From Bacillus sp. (in: firmicutes) (GTDB lineage: Bacteria > Bacillota > Bacilli > Bacillales > Cytobacillaceae), in contig JAIMAD010000002.1 of assembly GCA_023512145.1 (NCBI GenBank), positions 1 to 37,664 of the forward strand: 37,664 bases of DNA. Direction: 5' to 3'. The notes below the pieces were generated by a model that saw only the letters and a program-made list of their open reading frames with translations, was not told the origin of the DNA and did not search any database. Shown here in pieces: positions 24,020-33,074 of the stretch; position 1 is the first letter of the stretch, and every line of letters begins with the position of its first letter. The position numbers and the translations under genes were made by a program.

Positions 24020-25470
24020 TAGGCAACCTTATTCCAGCCTGAAATATCATCTTCAAGTGAAATATTGTTAGCACGAGATTTTTTAGCGGCATTAAAGAAC
24101 AATCCAATCAGAACGGCAGAGCCGATAATTCCACCAATCCATGAGATATTCATTGAAAGACCTAATCCGATTTGCGCATTTAAAATATAGGTTATCACCA
24201 TCACCAGCATGAAACTTCCTGGAACGAGTGCAACCCAGTAATTTTTTCTAGCAATATATAAGTACATGGCACCTACAAAGAGAGCAATGACCGCTGTTGC
24301 TTGGTTAGCCCAGCTGAAATATCTCCATAAGAGGTTAAAGTCTATTTGTGTTAAAACCGCTGAAATAACGAAGAGTGGTGCTGCAATCCATAAACGGCTT
24401 GATAATTTCTTTTGAGCGATTGTAAGATATTCAGCAATAATCATTCGTGCACTGCGAAAAGCGGTATCTCCCGAGGTGATTGGCAAGATAACGACACCAA
24501 GTACAGCAAACGTTCCGCCAATTGCTCCGAGCGTCAATGTGGATACTTGACTGACTACTGCTCCAGGTCCTCCAGCTGCAAGAATTTCATTCAATCCAGT
24601 AGAACCATTGAATAAGCTCATGCCAGCAGCAGCCCAAATCATCGCGATAATTCCTTCAGCAATCATCATGCCATAGAATATCTTCCGTCCTTGTTTCTCA
24701 TTTTGCGTCGTCCGCGAAATAATTGGTGTTTGTGTAGCATGGAACCCTGAAAGAGCACCACAAGTGATTGTGAAAAGTATTAATGGAAATATGGGAGCGC
24801 TAGTAGGATGGAAATTTTTAAATGTAAGTTCTGGAATAGGTGCTCCTTGAACCACTAATGAAATGCCTACTCCAAGAGTACTGACCACTAGTAATGCTCC
24901 AAAATATGGATATAAGCGGCCAATGATTTTATCAACTGGCAGAATCGTAGCCAAAATGTAATAAATAAAGATAGCTACTAGAATAAGGCTGAGTGCTATT
25001 TTTCCATCCATGAGGACATGGAGAAGACTTGCTGGAGTAGAAACAAATACGGTACCAACTAATAATAGAAGAAGGACAGCAAAGGCATTTACAACATGTT
25101 TCATGATTTTTCCTAAAAACTTACTTGCAAGTTCAGGCAAATGGGCACCACGGTTCCGGATGGATATCATCCCCGTTAAATAATCGTGGACAGCTCCGGC
25201 GAATATACAACCAATTACGATCCAGACAAAAGCAACTGGTCCGTAAAGTGCTCCTAAAATCGGGCCGAAAACAGGTCCCGTACCAGCAATATTTAAAAGC
25301 TGAATTAACGAGTTTTTAAATGTGCTCATCGGAACATAGTCAATTCCATCACTATTAACATATGCAGGTGTTGCCCGCTCTTCCTTCACGCCGAACATTT
25401 TTTCAATAAATTTTCCATAAGTAAAATAACCTATAATTAAAAGGACAATCCCCGCTAAAAATGTATACAA
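24019..25470 (-). CDS. cstA: CstA-family carbon starvation / pyruvate-peptide transporter
   Basis: 483 aa with ~13 TM helices, the short Gram-positive form. Family hallmarks: LLNIAGTGPVFGPILGALYG (residues ~58-77), FAGAVHDYLTGMISIRNRG, and the ISGDTAF-like PITSGDTAFRSAR segment. CstA and BtsT take up pyruvate and peptides during starvation. The start is a TTG at 25470 with AGGGGGAG 8 nt upstream. It is followed by the coupled 49-aa gene and preceded by a LytS/LytR pair on the same strand, the same association as BtsSR-BtsT in E. coli. A cre-like site lies between its start and candidate promoter. Confidence 0.92.
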   Translation of the reverse strand: MYTFLAGIVLLIIGYFTYGKFIEKMFGVKEERATPAYVNSDGIDYVPMSTFKNSLIQLLNIAGTGPVFGPILGALYGPVAFVWIVIGCIFAGAVHDYLTGMISIRNRGAHLPELASKFLGKIMKHVVNAFAVLLLLLVGTVFVSTPASLLHVLMDGKIALSLILVAIFIYYILATILPVDKIIGRLYPYFGALLVVSTLGVGISLVVQGAPIPELTFKNFHPTSAPIFPLILFTITCGALSGFHATQTPIISRTTQNEKQGRKIFYGMMIAEGIIAMIWAAAGMSLFNGSTGLNEILAAGGPGAVVSQVSTLTLGAIGGTFAVLGVVILPITSGDTAFRSARMIIAEYLTIAQKKLSSRLWIAAPLFVISAVLTQIDFNLLWRYFSWANQATAVIALFVGAMYLYIARKNYWVALVPGSFMLVMVITYILNAQIGLGLSMNISWIGGIIGSAVLIGLFFNAAKKSRANNISLEDDISGWNKVA

Positions 25471-25494
25471 TTATTTCTCCCCCTATTTTAAAAA

Positions 25495-25508
25495 TGAATG
25501 CGGTTACA
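25495..25508. promoter_or_regulatory. Candidate cre (CcpA) site before cstA
   Basis: TGAATGCGGTTACA matches the cre consensus TGWAANCGNTNWCA at 13 of 14 positions; its reverse complement does equally well. It lies 25-38 nt upstream of the cstA TTG. A TATACT at 25515-25520 (minus strand) could be the -10, which would put cre at or just after the transcription start, a repressing position. Confidence 0.65.
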
Positions 25509-25618
25509 TTAGTAAGTATATAAGAGACAGAGAGTGATAGGGGGATATCAGATTAACAGGTAGAAAAATAGGATTATCATGTTTTTAATAGAGATTAACA
25601 TACAAAAAATTATAAATA

Positions 25619-25635
25619 CCTCACTTTGGCTGAGG
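25619..25635 (-). terminator. Weak hairpin after response-regulator gene
   Basis: On the minus strand CCTCA/TGAGG, a 5-bp stem with 7-nt loop followed by a T/A-rich run, overlaps the stretch just after the stop at 25640. It is weak and could allow read-through into cstA. Confidence 0.35.
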
Positions 25636-25639
25636 ATGT

Positions 25640-26371
25640 CTAAATTTCTAATCGAAGCCTTAAGGCCTTCAAATAATTCCTACTTACTGACAACATTTCT
25701 ATTCTCCCTTCAATTTTTAGCTGGTAGGCGCCACTAAACCAGGGTGTAAGCCGGGTAACATAGTCGAGATTAACTAGAAAACTCTTGTGAATTCTAAAAA
25801 AACCAAAACAATTGAGTCTGGTTTCTAATTCCTTAAGTGGGGTTTTCGTTTCAAACTCTCCATTTTTAGTAATTAGCTTTGTTTGCTTATCATCTCGAAA
25901 AATATATAAAATATCCTTTGGTTCAATATAGGAAATTTCGCCATCGGCTTCAACAGCTAACTTTCCAGTTGGTTTTCCAGTGTCTTGTACCTTAGGAATA
26001 ATTAACATTCTCTTGATCCGGTTGATTGTCTCTTTTATTTGTTCTTCATCAAATGGCTTTAGTAAATAGTCAACCGCCTCAAAACGGAATGCTTCGGCAG
26101 CAAACTGCGGATAGGCAGTGGCAAAGACTATTAAAGGTACTTTTTTAAGTTCCCTTAATACTTTAGCTGCTTGCATCCCATTTATTTTCGGCATCTCCAC
26201 GTCTAGGAAGACAACGTCTGGCTGCAGTTGAATGGCCTTCATAATCGCAGATTCCCCTGATTCTGCTTCACCAACAATGTTTACAGAAGGAAAAGCACCT
26301 AATAAATGTTTGAGTTCATCTCTACTGTACGGTTCATCATCGACAATAAGTATTCGGATTTCTTGGTCCAT
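25640..26371 (-). CDS. LytTR-family response regulator (LytR/BtsR-like)
   Basis: 243 aa. Receiver domain 1-~120: acidic pair DD at 11-12, phospho-acceptor D57 (VFLDVEMP), Thr in FATAYPQ, Lys in LLKPFDE. LytTR DNA-binding domain ~140-243, with the GEISYIEPKDILYIFRDDKQTKL and FFRIHKSFLVNL signatures. The ATG at 26371 lies 4 nt after the kinase stop, with GGGGAGG inside the kinase end; the longer frame would overlap the kinase. It probably activates cstA in response to the paired sensor. Confidence 0.92.
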   Translation of the reverse strand: MDQEIRILIVDDEPYSRDELKHLLGAFPSVNIVGEAESGESAIMKAIQLQPDVVFLDVEMPKINGMQAAKVLRELKKVPLIVFATAYPQFAAEAFRFEAVDYLLKPFDEEQIKETINRIKRMLIIPKVQDTGKPTGKLAVEADGEISYIEPKDILYIFRDDKQTKLITKNGEFETKTPLKELETRLNCFGFFRIHKSFLVNLDYVTRLTPWFSGAYQLKIEGRIEMLSVSRNYLKALRLRLEI

Positions 26372-26375
26372 TTTT

Positions 26376-28112
26376 TTATCCGGCCTCCCCATGCGGGACG
26401 GAAAAGGCGATTTCCGTTCCTTGATCAAGTTCACTAACTAGTTGAAGTGCAGCACTACTACCGAACATGATTGTCAGCCTGCGGTTCACATTGTAAAGTG
26501 CAAGGCCACTGCCTCCTGTTGAAGGGATAGGTACTTTGCAAATTTGCTGTAATCGCTCATTGGTCATGCCCATACCATTGTCCTTTACTTGGACATGGAT
26601 TGCCTGATTTTGCGTAAAAACAGTGATTTTCACGATGCAGTTACTTTCCTTATCCTTAAATCCATGGGAAATCGCATTTTCTACAATCGGCTGCAGTGTA
26701 AGAGGAGGGATATTTTGTAAAAGGGCAGCCTCTTCGATATCATAAATCACTGTCAATTTATCAAAAAATCTTGCTTCTTCAATAGCTAAATAGGCTTTTA
26801 CATGCTTTAATTCCTGTTCTAGTGTTGTCAGGCTTTGAGTTGTGGCTGATAAATTTTGACGTAAAAAATGAGAGAGTGAAACTAGTAATTTTCGCGCCTT
26901 AGTAGGATCAATTCGTACCAAGGAGAGGATAATGTTTAACGAATTAAAGAGGAAATGAGGGCTTATTTGTGCTTGCAAAGCCTTAATTTCTGCTTCTTTG
27001 GCCAGTTGGTATGCTTTGTCAGCCTCGGCGATTTCAAGCTGATTACTTAACAGAGAGCTAAGTCCAGATATTAGTTCGATTATTACAGGATTAATTTCCT
27101 TTTCAGATCGAAAGTAGAATTTTAGGGTGCCAATCGTTTCGCCACGCTGTTTTAACGGTGCAATGATTGCAGCACCAAGCGGACAGCCCTTTTCGCGACA
27201 TTGAATCATCTGATGATTGGCTACCACGAGTTCCCCATGTTCGATTACTTCCATTGTGATTTGTGTTTGGATGGGACTATCAGAACGATGATGTTCATAG
27301 CCAAGTCCGACATGGGCTAGTATTTCTGTTGAATTGGTCATCGCCACCGCTCTTGTATTCATTTCATTATGGAGAATATGACAGACAATCTTTGCAGAAT
27401 CGCTGGTTAGCCCGTTCCGCAAGTAAGCCAGGGTTTTTTCGGCAATACGCAATGTTTTTTGAGCCTGCATTGCACCTGCTTTTTCTTCTTCATTGATGAC
27501 ACTTTTTATGATGAGTAGGAAGATTGCAGAGCCAAATCCGTTAGCCATAATCATCGGCATGCCAATAAGTTCGACCAATGTCCAAGCCTTTTCAAATGGG
27601 CGAGCGAGCAATAAAATAATTATCATTTGAATCAATTCTGCAAGGGCTCCAATGAAAAAAGCAGATATCAGTTTTACATGCTTGTTCTTACGGTGAAACA
27701 TTCCGGCAAGGAGTCCGGCAATAATCGCTGCTACGCCGCAGGCAATAGCGGTGAATCCACCTAATGTAAAACGATGCAAACCAGCGATTAATCCAGCACC
27801 AATACCCACTTTATAACCACCGAGGAGACCAGCAATTACGACCCCAATAACACGGGAATTGGCAATTGCTTCATCCGCGCTAAGGTCTGAAATCCAGCGA
27901 TTAAATTGAAGACTGTCCGTACTAAGAGTTAGCCCAGAATATGTCCCAATGATTCCAAAAAAACCAAAGAAAATAATCGCAGTAAATTGCTGCTTTCGAT
28001 TAAGCTTCTCTTGATAAATCATATCCTGAAAGAATGAGAATCTTGTGAAAATAAAGGCAATCATCACAAGGATACCAAGTCGTTCAACCATCGTAATCAA
28101 CAATTCAAACAT
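26376..28112 (-). CDS. LytS-family sensor histidine kinase
   Basis: 578 aa. N-terminal 5TM-5TMR_LYT sensor region (residues 1-205, NSRVIGVVIAGLLGG and GLIAGLHRF are typical), GAF domain ~225-360 including the CREKGCPLGAAI segment, His_kinase block with AQISPHFLFNSLN (H386 phosphorylated), and HATPase ~470-578 with ENAISHGF (N box), DNGMGM (G1) and GSGLALYNV (G2). AAAGGGGG precedes the ATG. It pairs with the downstream LytTR regulator. BtsS and LytS relatives sense pyruvate or membrane state; proximity to cstA favours pyruvate (inference). Confidence 0.93.
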   Translation of the reverse strand: MFELLITMVERLGILVMIAFIFTRFSFFQDMIYQEKLNRKQQFTAIIFFGFFGIIGTYSGLTLSTDSLQFNRWISDLSADEAIANSRVIGVVIAGLLGGYKVGIGAGLIAGLHRFTLGGFTAIACGVAAIIAGLLAGMFHRKNKHVKLISAFFIGALAELIQMIIILLLARPFEKAWTLVELIGMPMIMANGFGSAIFLLIIKSVINEEEKAGAMQAQKTLRIAEKTLAYLRNGLTSDSAKIVCHILHNEMNTRAVAMTNSTEILAHVGLGYEHHRSDSPIQTQITMEVIEHGELVVANHQMIQCREKGCPLGAAIIAPLKQRGETIGTLKFYFRSEKEINPVIIELISGLSSLLSNQLEIAEADKAYQLAKEAEIKALQAQISPHFLFNSLNIILSLVRIDPTKARKLLVSLSHFLRQNLSATTQSLTTLEQELKHVKAYLAIEEARFFDKLTVIYDIEEAALLQNIPPLTLQPIVENAISHGFKDKESNCIVKITVFTQNQAIHVQVKDNGMGMTNERLQQICKVPIPSTGGSGLALYNVNRRLTIMFGSSAALQLVSELDQGTEIAFSVPHGEAG

Positions 28113-28461
28113 GGAAATCCCCCTTTATCAGGTGCTTAATTTTCACCCTAGTCTGCTATTAAAGCTTATCTATTTATTTTACCAGTATTTTTTATTACGT
28201 GTGAATTGAATTTTTAGTAAGATGGACGGTAAAGATGGTGTCAGGCACTGAAAACACTTAGTTTAACAAGTGTCCACAGACTACTAATAAAGTAAACCAA
28301 TAGAATGAACAAACAAAAGGAGAAACGAATTGATGGACGAAGAGGACTAAGTCCTAGGTAATTAAGAGAGAATCAAAGTTTGATGTTCTGTTAGGATATT
28401 ATGTTCAAAAGTAGGGGATATAGCCTCTTTTATTCAATAAAAGGGTAACAACAATAAAAAA
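28113..28461. other. Intergenic stretch upstream of lytS-like gene
   Basis: It contains GGTGTCAGGCACTG near 28237 and a nearby hairpin (ACACTT near 28254 / AAGTGT near 28268), a pattern I associate with scattered Bacillus intergenic repeats, though only one copy is here. No gene. Confidence 0.4.
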
Positions 28462-28488
28462 ATAAAGCTGGCATCAAGCCAGCTTTAT
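28462..28488 (-). terminator. Rho-independent terminator after small secreted protein
   Basis: ATAAAGCTGGC (28462-28472) pairs perfectly with GCCAGCTTTAT (28478-28488); on the minus strand it is followed by TTTTTTATTG. It lies 18 nt after the stop at 28506. Confidence 0.9.
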
Positions 28489-28505
28489 ACTCCATTTAAG
28501 AAAAG

Positions 28506-28880
28506 CTATTCATCATGGGATTCAGCAGGGAAAATACCTATAAAACCTCCATCAATAAAACCTGCTACCATTTCAGTTCCATCTATTGTTGAAATCGGTA
28601 TTGTAATTATGATTACCCCACCAAAAGTAATATTCCTAATCACTTCGATTTCGCTTACACCCTTCCATTTATATAGACTTTGCATTTGTTCCTTTTTCAT
28701 ATTCTTAAACTCATCACTTTTTAATAGATTGGAAACCATCTTATTCTTTTCAGCACCGGAAATTTCCTCAGTCACGCAACCACATTCATCATTCTCTTCT
28801 GCTTGCACGGGACTCCCCGGCACGGCAAACATTAATAACAAAATCAAACTCCCAAATAACACCGATAAGATTTTTTTCAT
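28506..28880 (-). CDS. Small secreted hypothetical protein, 124 aa
   Basis: GGAGG 7 nt before the ATG. It has a clear signal peptide: MKK, hydrophobic core, and a VQAEE cleavage-site pattern near residue 27. The mature part contains ECGCVTEEISGAEKNKMVSNLL with two close Cys, then a KWKGVSEIEVIRN segment and a hydrophobic stretch (FGGVIIITIPIS) that may be beta strands. It resembles a group of small exported Bacillus proteins of unknown role. Monocistronic with its own terminator. Confidence 0.8.
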   Translation of the reverse strand: MKKILSVLFGSLILLLMFAVPGSPVQAEENDECGCVTEEISGAEKNKMVSNLLKSDEFKNMKKEQMQSLYKWKGVSEIEVIRNITFGGVIIITIPISTIDGTEMVAGFIDGGFIGIFPAESHDE

Positions 28881-28969
28881 TTATCTTCCTCCTTATGTAT
28901 TATCTATTACTATATTCCGCTAACTATCGACATAATCCTGCCTATAGTTTGAATACTTTTCGACAAATT

Positions 28970-29008
28970 AAAATCCCAACCAATGGATGGTTAGGAATTT
29001 TTTGTTTT
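28970..29008 (+). terminator. Orphan terminator-like hairpin
   Basis: AAAATCCCAACC (28970-28981) pairs imperfectly with GGTTAGGAATTTT (28989-29001), followed by TTGTTTT. No plus-strand gene ends near it. Confidence 0.5.
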
Positions 29009-29330
29009 ATTAGGTATTAACAGGCTTGAATACAATTAGTTATCCATCTGTGTTTCTTATATTGGGGTATTTATTTTTTCACATCAATTAATTTGCTTGA
29101 TTCATTTTTTTATCTCCTTTAAATATAGGTGAATGCTACGCTTCATCTGATTTTCTAGATGAAATCTTCCCTAAGTTTATCAAGTTTTGTATATTTTTGG
29201 AATGGACGGTTTCTTAAATCTAAATATATTGTAAGTTTTTCCTGTGGAGTGTCTCCAAATCACAAATAATGCATAGTTAAAAGAGGGGTGGATTATTCAA
29301 AATAGGCTATTAACATATAGAGGTATTACA
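29009..29330. other. Intergenic stretch, no gene found
   Basis: A/T-rich sequence between the orphan hairpin and the transporter terminator. I see no coding frame with a ribosome binding site. Confidence 0.5.
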
Positions 29331-29386
29331 AGCCTTAAAAAGGAAAACACCTTCACCTAGTGTATGAACTAGAGAAAGGTATTTTC
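29331..29386 (-). terminator. Rho-independent terminator after YocS-like gene
   Basis: A 19-nt arm at 29368-29386 pairs, with a few mismatches, with 29343-29361; the minus-strand transcript then has CCTTTTTAAGG. Confidence 0.7.
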
Positions 29387-29401
29387 AAAAATCATTTTTG
29401 C

Positions 29402-30370
29402 TTATAAATATTCCATTAGCTCTTTATTCTCAGGAACGCTCTTATTATCTGACATCCTTCTGAAAATAGTTGCTAAGATTGGACCTGAAATATTATGCCA
29501 AACACTGAAAATGGCACTTGGCACTGCTGCTAATGGTGAAAAGTGTGCAGTTGCAATCGCTGCACCTAAACCAGAGTTTTGCATACCAACCTCAATGGCA
29601 ACAGCCTTTTTCTTCGATAAGTCCATTTTGAATAATTTCCCCAACATATATCCCAATAAATAGCCAAGACAGTTATGGAGAACGACTACTGCAAAGATGA
29701 TTAATCCAGTTTTAGCAATGGCCTGTTGGCTGACAGATACAACCGCAGTCACGATAGCGATAATTGAAACAATAGAAACAAGTGGAAGCACCTTTACACT
29801 AGCTTGTGCTGGTTTATTAAATAATTTTTTCACAACTACCCCAAGGAAAATCGGAATTAGAACGATTTTTATAATGGAAAGGAAAAGTCCTGCTGGATCG
29901 ACTGGGATCCATTCGCTTGCAAGTAATAAGATGAGTGCTGGTGTAACAAGTGGAGCAAGAATGGTTGTGATTGATGTAATCGTAACACTTAATGCGACAT
30001 CCCCTTTTGCGAGGAATGTCATCACGTTAGAAGACGTACCACCTGGACAGCACCCTACTAATATAACCCCAACAGCAATTTCAGGTGGAAGTTGCAGACC
30101 CTTGGCAAGTAGAAAAGCGAGTAGTGGCATGATCAAAAATTGACCAAATACACCAATTGCCACATCCTTTGGTCGTTTAAATACTTCTTTAAAATCATTT
30201 CCGGAAAGTGTTAATCCCATGCCAAACATAATGATTCCTAATAATAGCGGAATGTGCGGTGCAATCTGTGTAAACATAGATGGCGAAAAAAAGGCAAGGA
30301 ATGCAAATAATAGCACCCAGATGGCAAAGGTATTGCCGACAAATTGACTGACTCGTTCTAAAACTTTCAT
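29402..30370 (-). CDS. Bile acid:sodium symporter family transporter (YocS type)
   Basis: 322 aa, ~10 TM helices. BASS hallmarks: MFGMGLTLSGNDF (residues ~48-60), GCCPGGTSSNVMTFLAKGDVALSV split across ~106-131, and EVGMQNSGLGAAIA (~256-269), which form the two Na+ sites. GAGGTGG 6 nt before the ATG. Bacterial members carry organic anions such as pantoate or keto-acids with Na+; the substrate is not deducible. Length matches B. subtilis YocS. Confidence 0.9.
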   Translation of the reverse strand: MKVLERVSQFVGNTFAIWVLLFAFLAFFSPSMFTQIAPHIPLLLGIIMFGMGLTLSGNDFKEVFKRPKDVAIGVFGQFLIMPLLAFLLAKGLQLPPEIAVGVILVGCCPGGTSSNVMTFLAKGDVALSVTITSITTILAPLVTPALILLLASEWIPVDPAGLFLSIIKIVLIPIFLGVVVKKLFNKPAQASVKVLPLVSIVSIIAIVTAVVSVSQQAIAKTGLIIFAVVVLHNCLGYLLGYMLGKLFKMDLSKKKAVAIEVGMQNSGLGAAIATAHFSPLAAVPSAIFSVWHNISGPILATIFRRMSDNKSVPENKELMEYL

Positions 30371-30652
30371 TTTTTTCCACCTCTGTTTTTTAAAAATTTG
30401 TAATGTTAAGTATTATAAAATAATATCTCAATAAACACAATAGTTTGAATTTTATTTTTTAAAATAACAAAGAAGATAATTTCAAGCTTTAATTCTTCCT
30501 TTATGGAAATCTGTAGAAATTATTGTAGTACCTGGCCCTACCTTTTGGAATTATATCTTACCCAAAACTTAAAAGTATTGACCAGTTACTACTAATAAAA
30601 ATGGCACTCGAGGAGAGGTATCTTATTTTTAAAAGTAATGTGAGGAAATAAT

Positions 30653-31042
30653 ATTAGTTTTGTTCATGTGAATACCCTGGGACAGGATTTACAATCACAA
30701 ATTTATCAATTAGAAAATGTAGGCGGTGAAGTAGTCTTTTCAAAAAAATTTACGGGAACAAAAGGAGATCGTCAGGAGGATCAGAAGTTGTGGAAAACGG
30801 TAAAGCAGGGTGAAACATTATATGTTACAAATAAGACAGCTAACTCTGCTCTACCATTGACGCCATTTCCACCAATAGGAAGATCAATTTTTGATTGCCA
30901 AGCAAAAAGAAAAATTGTAAAGAAGGAAGACCACGAAAATATAAAAAGAACCATATTAATGATGCTTTGAAGCTGATTGAAACACAGCTATACATTCAAG
31001 TTGAGGATATTACTGGAATATAAAAGCACAATCATCAAGTAA
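30653..31042 (+). pseudogene. Remnant of a serine recombinase (resolvase/invertase family)
   Basis: The N-terminal part reads FVHVNTLGQDLQSQIYQLEN, clearly derived from the resolvase YxRVSTxxQ start. The start ATG is gone and the catalytic Ser codon is AAT (Asn, 30671-30673). KKFTGTKGDRQE follows, then sequence breaks down near 30835 where the DRLARS region should be. Pieces of the rest persist in other frames: PIGRSIF near 30880, IAKQKEKL in another frame, then EGRPRKYKKNHINDALKLIE and TGI, and after a further shift STIIK before TAA at 31040. Internal deletions and at least two frameshifts make it non-functional. The C-terminal pieces are the helix-turn-helix region. Confidence 0.85.
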
Positions 31043-31052
31043 AAAAAACACC

Positions 31053-31376
31053 AGGAACAATTTAACTATGCCTTTACGAAGTCAAAATAAACTGAACACA
31101 TTTCCTAAAACTATTACTATAATTTCAAGGGTTATGAAATTATGTGAATAAGTGAGCATTCGGGAGATATAACTATCTTACTGTGGAAGTTGAATAACAA
31201 AGCACCATCATTTTTTAAATATTAAGACACTATATCTGTTTATTTGCTTTGTTAGAAATACATCAGTAGGTCGTTGTTTTGCATTAATCATCATATGCCT
31301 GTTGCTAAGATTGAGAGAATGTGAGAACAAGGTGCGTTTTCTTAAACTAATTACAAAGTAATAGTGTGCTTGACAA
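31053..31376. other. Intergenic stretch, no gene found
   Basis: A/T-rich tail region after the resolvase remnant and after the kinase stop; no clear terminator or coding frame. Confidence 0.45.
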
Positions 31377-33074
31377 TTAAATTTTAATACCCTCGACATC
31401 GATTTGTAATGGGAATCTTATGAAAAAAGTGGTGCCGGTTGAACTCGTTTCAAAGATTATTTTAGCGTTATGCCGTGCAGCGATACCGAAACATACGGCA
31501 ATCCCTAATCCAGTCCCTAGTACTTTAGTTGTAATGAACGGCGTCCCTAACTTATCGAGTATTTTAGGGTCTATACCGTTGCCTTGATCCTGAATAGATA
31601 AAACTACGGAATCCTCTTCAATAAACGTTCTAATGGTGATGTTTCCCCCGGGAGCCATTGATTCAAGCCCGTTATTAACTATATTAAGGATTAGCTGGCG
31701 CATTTCTTTTTCATCTAGAAGGAGTGCAGGTACATCCAAAAGTTCTAATTTTATCTCCTTTTGCTGGAAGGTAGCACTAGCTTGAATGAGGGGGACAATG
31801 GTCTCCACTACTAAATTAAGGTTTTTTGGTATCAATTTGGCAATCTTGTTATTTGCCAACGAGAGAAATTCCGTAATTATTGTATTTGCTCTATCTAATT
31901 CTTCAATCATGAGATTAAAAAAACTAATATCAATATCATCGTTATTTCTAGCTTTAAATAATTGTAAAAAGCCACGAACTGTTGTCATGGGGTTCCTAAT
32001 TTCATGCGCAATACTAGCTGCCATTTGACTAACCAGTTGTAGTTGGTCCATTTTAACCATCTCTATTTGAATACGTTTTTGCTCGGTAACGTCAATAAGC
32101 CCTGTAATGTGGCATGGCAGCCCATCTAAATTGAATAATTGACACCAAATAATACCATGTCGGATTTCTCCAGATTTGGTGTGGAAGTCAATTTCTTCAT
32201 TCGAAATAATGCCCTGATCCTTTAGCCGCTCCAAACGATCCTGCCTTACGTCCATATCTGGGCTAAAAATCAATTCTTTAGTGGTGTGACTAATAATCTC
32301 CTCGCGGGTATAGCCGGTACTAGAACACAATGCTTGATTGGCATCTATGAATTTCCCGTCTTCAAGTGTGATCAACATCATCATAATTGGTCCACCGTGA
32401 AAAACTTTGAAAAATTTCTCTTCGGATTGACGCAAGGTTTCTTCAGCCCGCTTGCGTTTAGTGATGTCGCGGATAAATAAACTGGTCAATAGTTGACCAT
32501 CAACGCATTTAAACAGGTTGGATGTTGTTTCACCCTGAAATCTGGTTCCATCTTTGCGGATAAAGGTCAATTCACTATTTGTTTTACCAGTTTTGGCTCT
32601 TTCTTTAATCGCGTTAATAGTCCTTTTATCATCCATATCCAATACTGCATTACCACCAATTGTGAATAACTCTTCTTTTGTCCATCCAAGAATGTGGCAT
32701 CCAGCAGGATTAACATCTAGTATTGTACCATCGGCTTGGGTTAACAAAATAGCATATGGGCTATTTTCAAACATGTCTCGATAGCGTTCTTTGCTATCGA
32801 GCAAACTCCGTTCTAACAGCTTTCTTTCGGTTATGTCGCTTACGCTACTTAGGGTTAAAAGCTCAGTCGAAATAATATCAGTTCGAATTTCGCCACCCTG
32901 GGTGTTAAGGTTATTAAATTTGATTTTATCAGGACTATTCTTGTTACTTTGTTGATTGAAGTATTCTTTATAGTACTTGTATTGGCTGATGCTAGTTTCC
33001 AATTCTTGATTTCGTTGCCGTAGTTTAATCAACTCACTAAATAGTTCGTCTTTCGTGCTAGATTCATTAATCAA
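31377..33074 (-). CDS. Soluble PAS-domain sensor histidine kinase (KinA/KinE-like)
   Basis: 565 aa, no TM segments. Coiled N-terminus (~8-40); residues ~60-90 look like only the last strands of a PAS domain (LSSVSDITERKLLE); complete PAS at ~95-210 and ~218-335, each ending in an I-D-T-(K/E)-x-K motif. HisKA with AHEIRNPMTTVRGF (H357), N box NIVNNGLE, G1 DQGNGID, G2 GTGLGIAV. This is the layout of sporulation kinases that feed the Spo0F phosphorelay; there is no adjacent regulator, as usual for them. The start is a TTG at 33074 with GGAGG 9 nt upstream. The stub PAS suggests an internal deletion. The signal and target remain inference. Confidence 0.88.
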   Translation of the reverse strand: MINESSTKDELFSELIKLRQRNQELETSISQYKYYKEYFNQQSNKNSPDKIKFNNLNTQGGEIRTDIISTELLTLSSVSDITERKLLERSLLDSKERYRDMFENSPYAILLTQADGTILDVNPAGCHILGWTKEELFTIGGNAVLDMDDKRTINAIKERAKTGKTNSELTFIRKDGTRFQGETTSNLFKCVDGQLLTSLFIRDITKRKRAEETLRQSEEKFFKVFHGGPIMMMLITLEDGKFIDANQALCSSTGYTREEIISHTTKELIFSPDMDVRQDRLERLKDQGIISNEEIDFHTKSGEIRHGIIWCQLFNLDGLPCHITGLIDVTEQKRIQIEMVKMDQLQLVSQMAASIAHEIRNPMTTVRGFLQLFKARNNDDIDISFFNLMIEELDRANTIITEFLSLANNKIAKLIPKNLNLVVETIVPLIQASATFQQKEIKLELLDVPALLLDEKEMRQLILNIVNNGLESMAPGGNITIRTFIEEDSVVLSIQDQGNGIDPKILDKLGTPFITTKVLGTGLGIAVCFGIAARHNAKIIFETSSTGTTFFIRFPLQIDVEGIKI

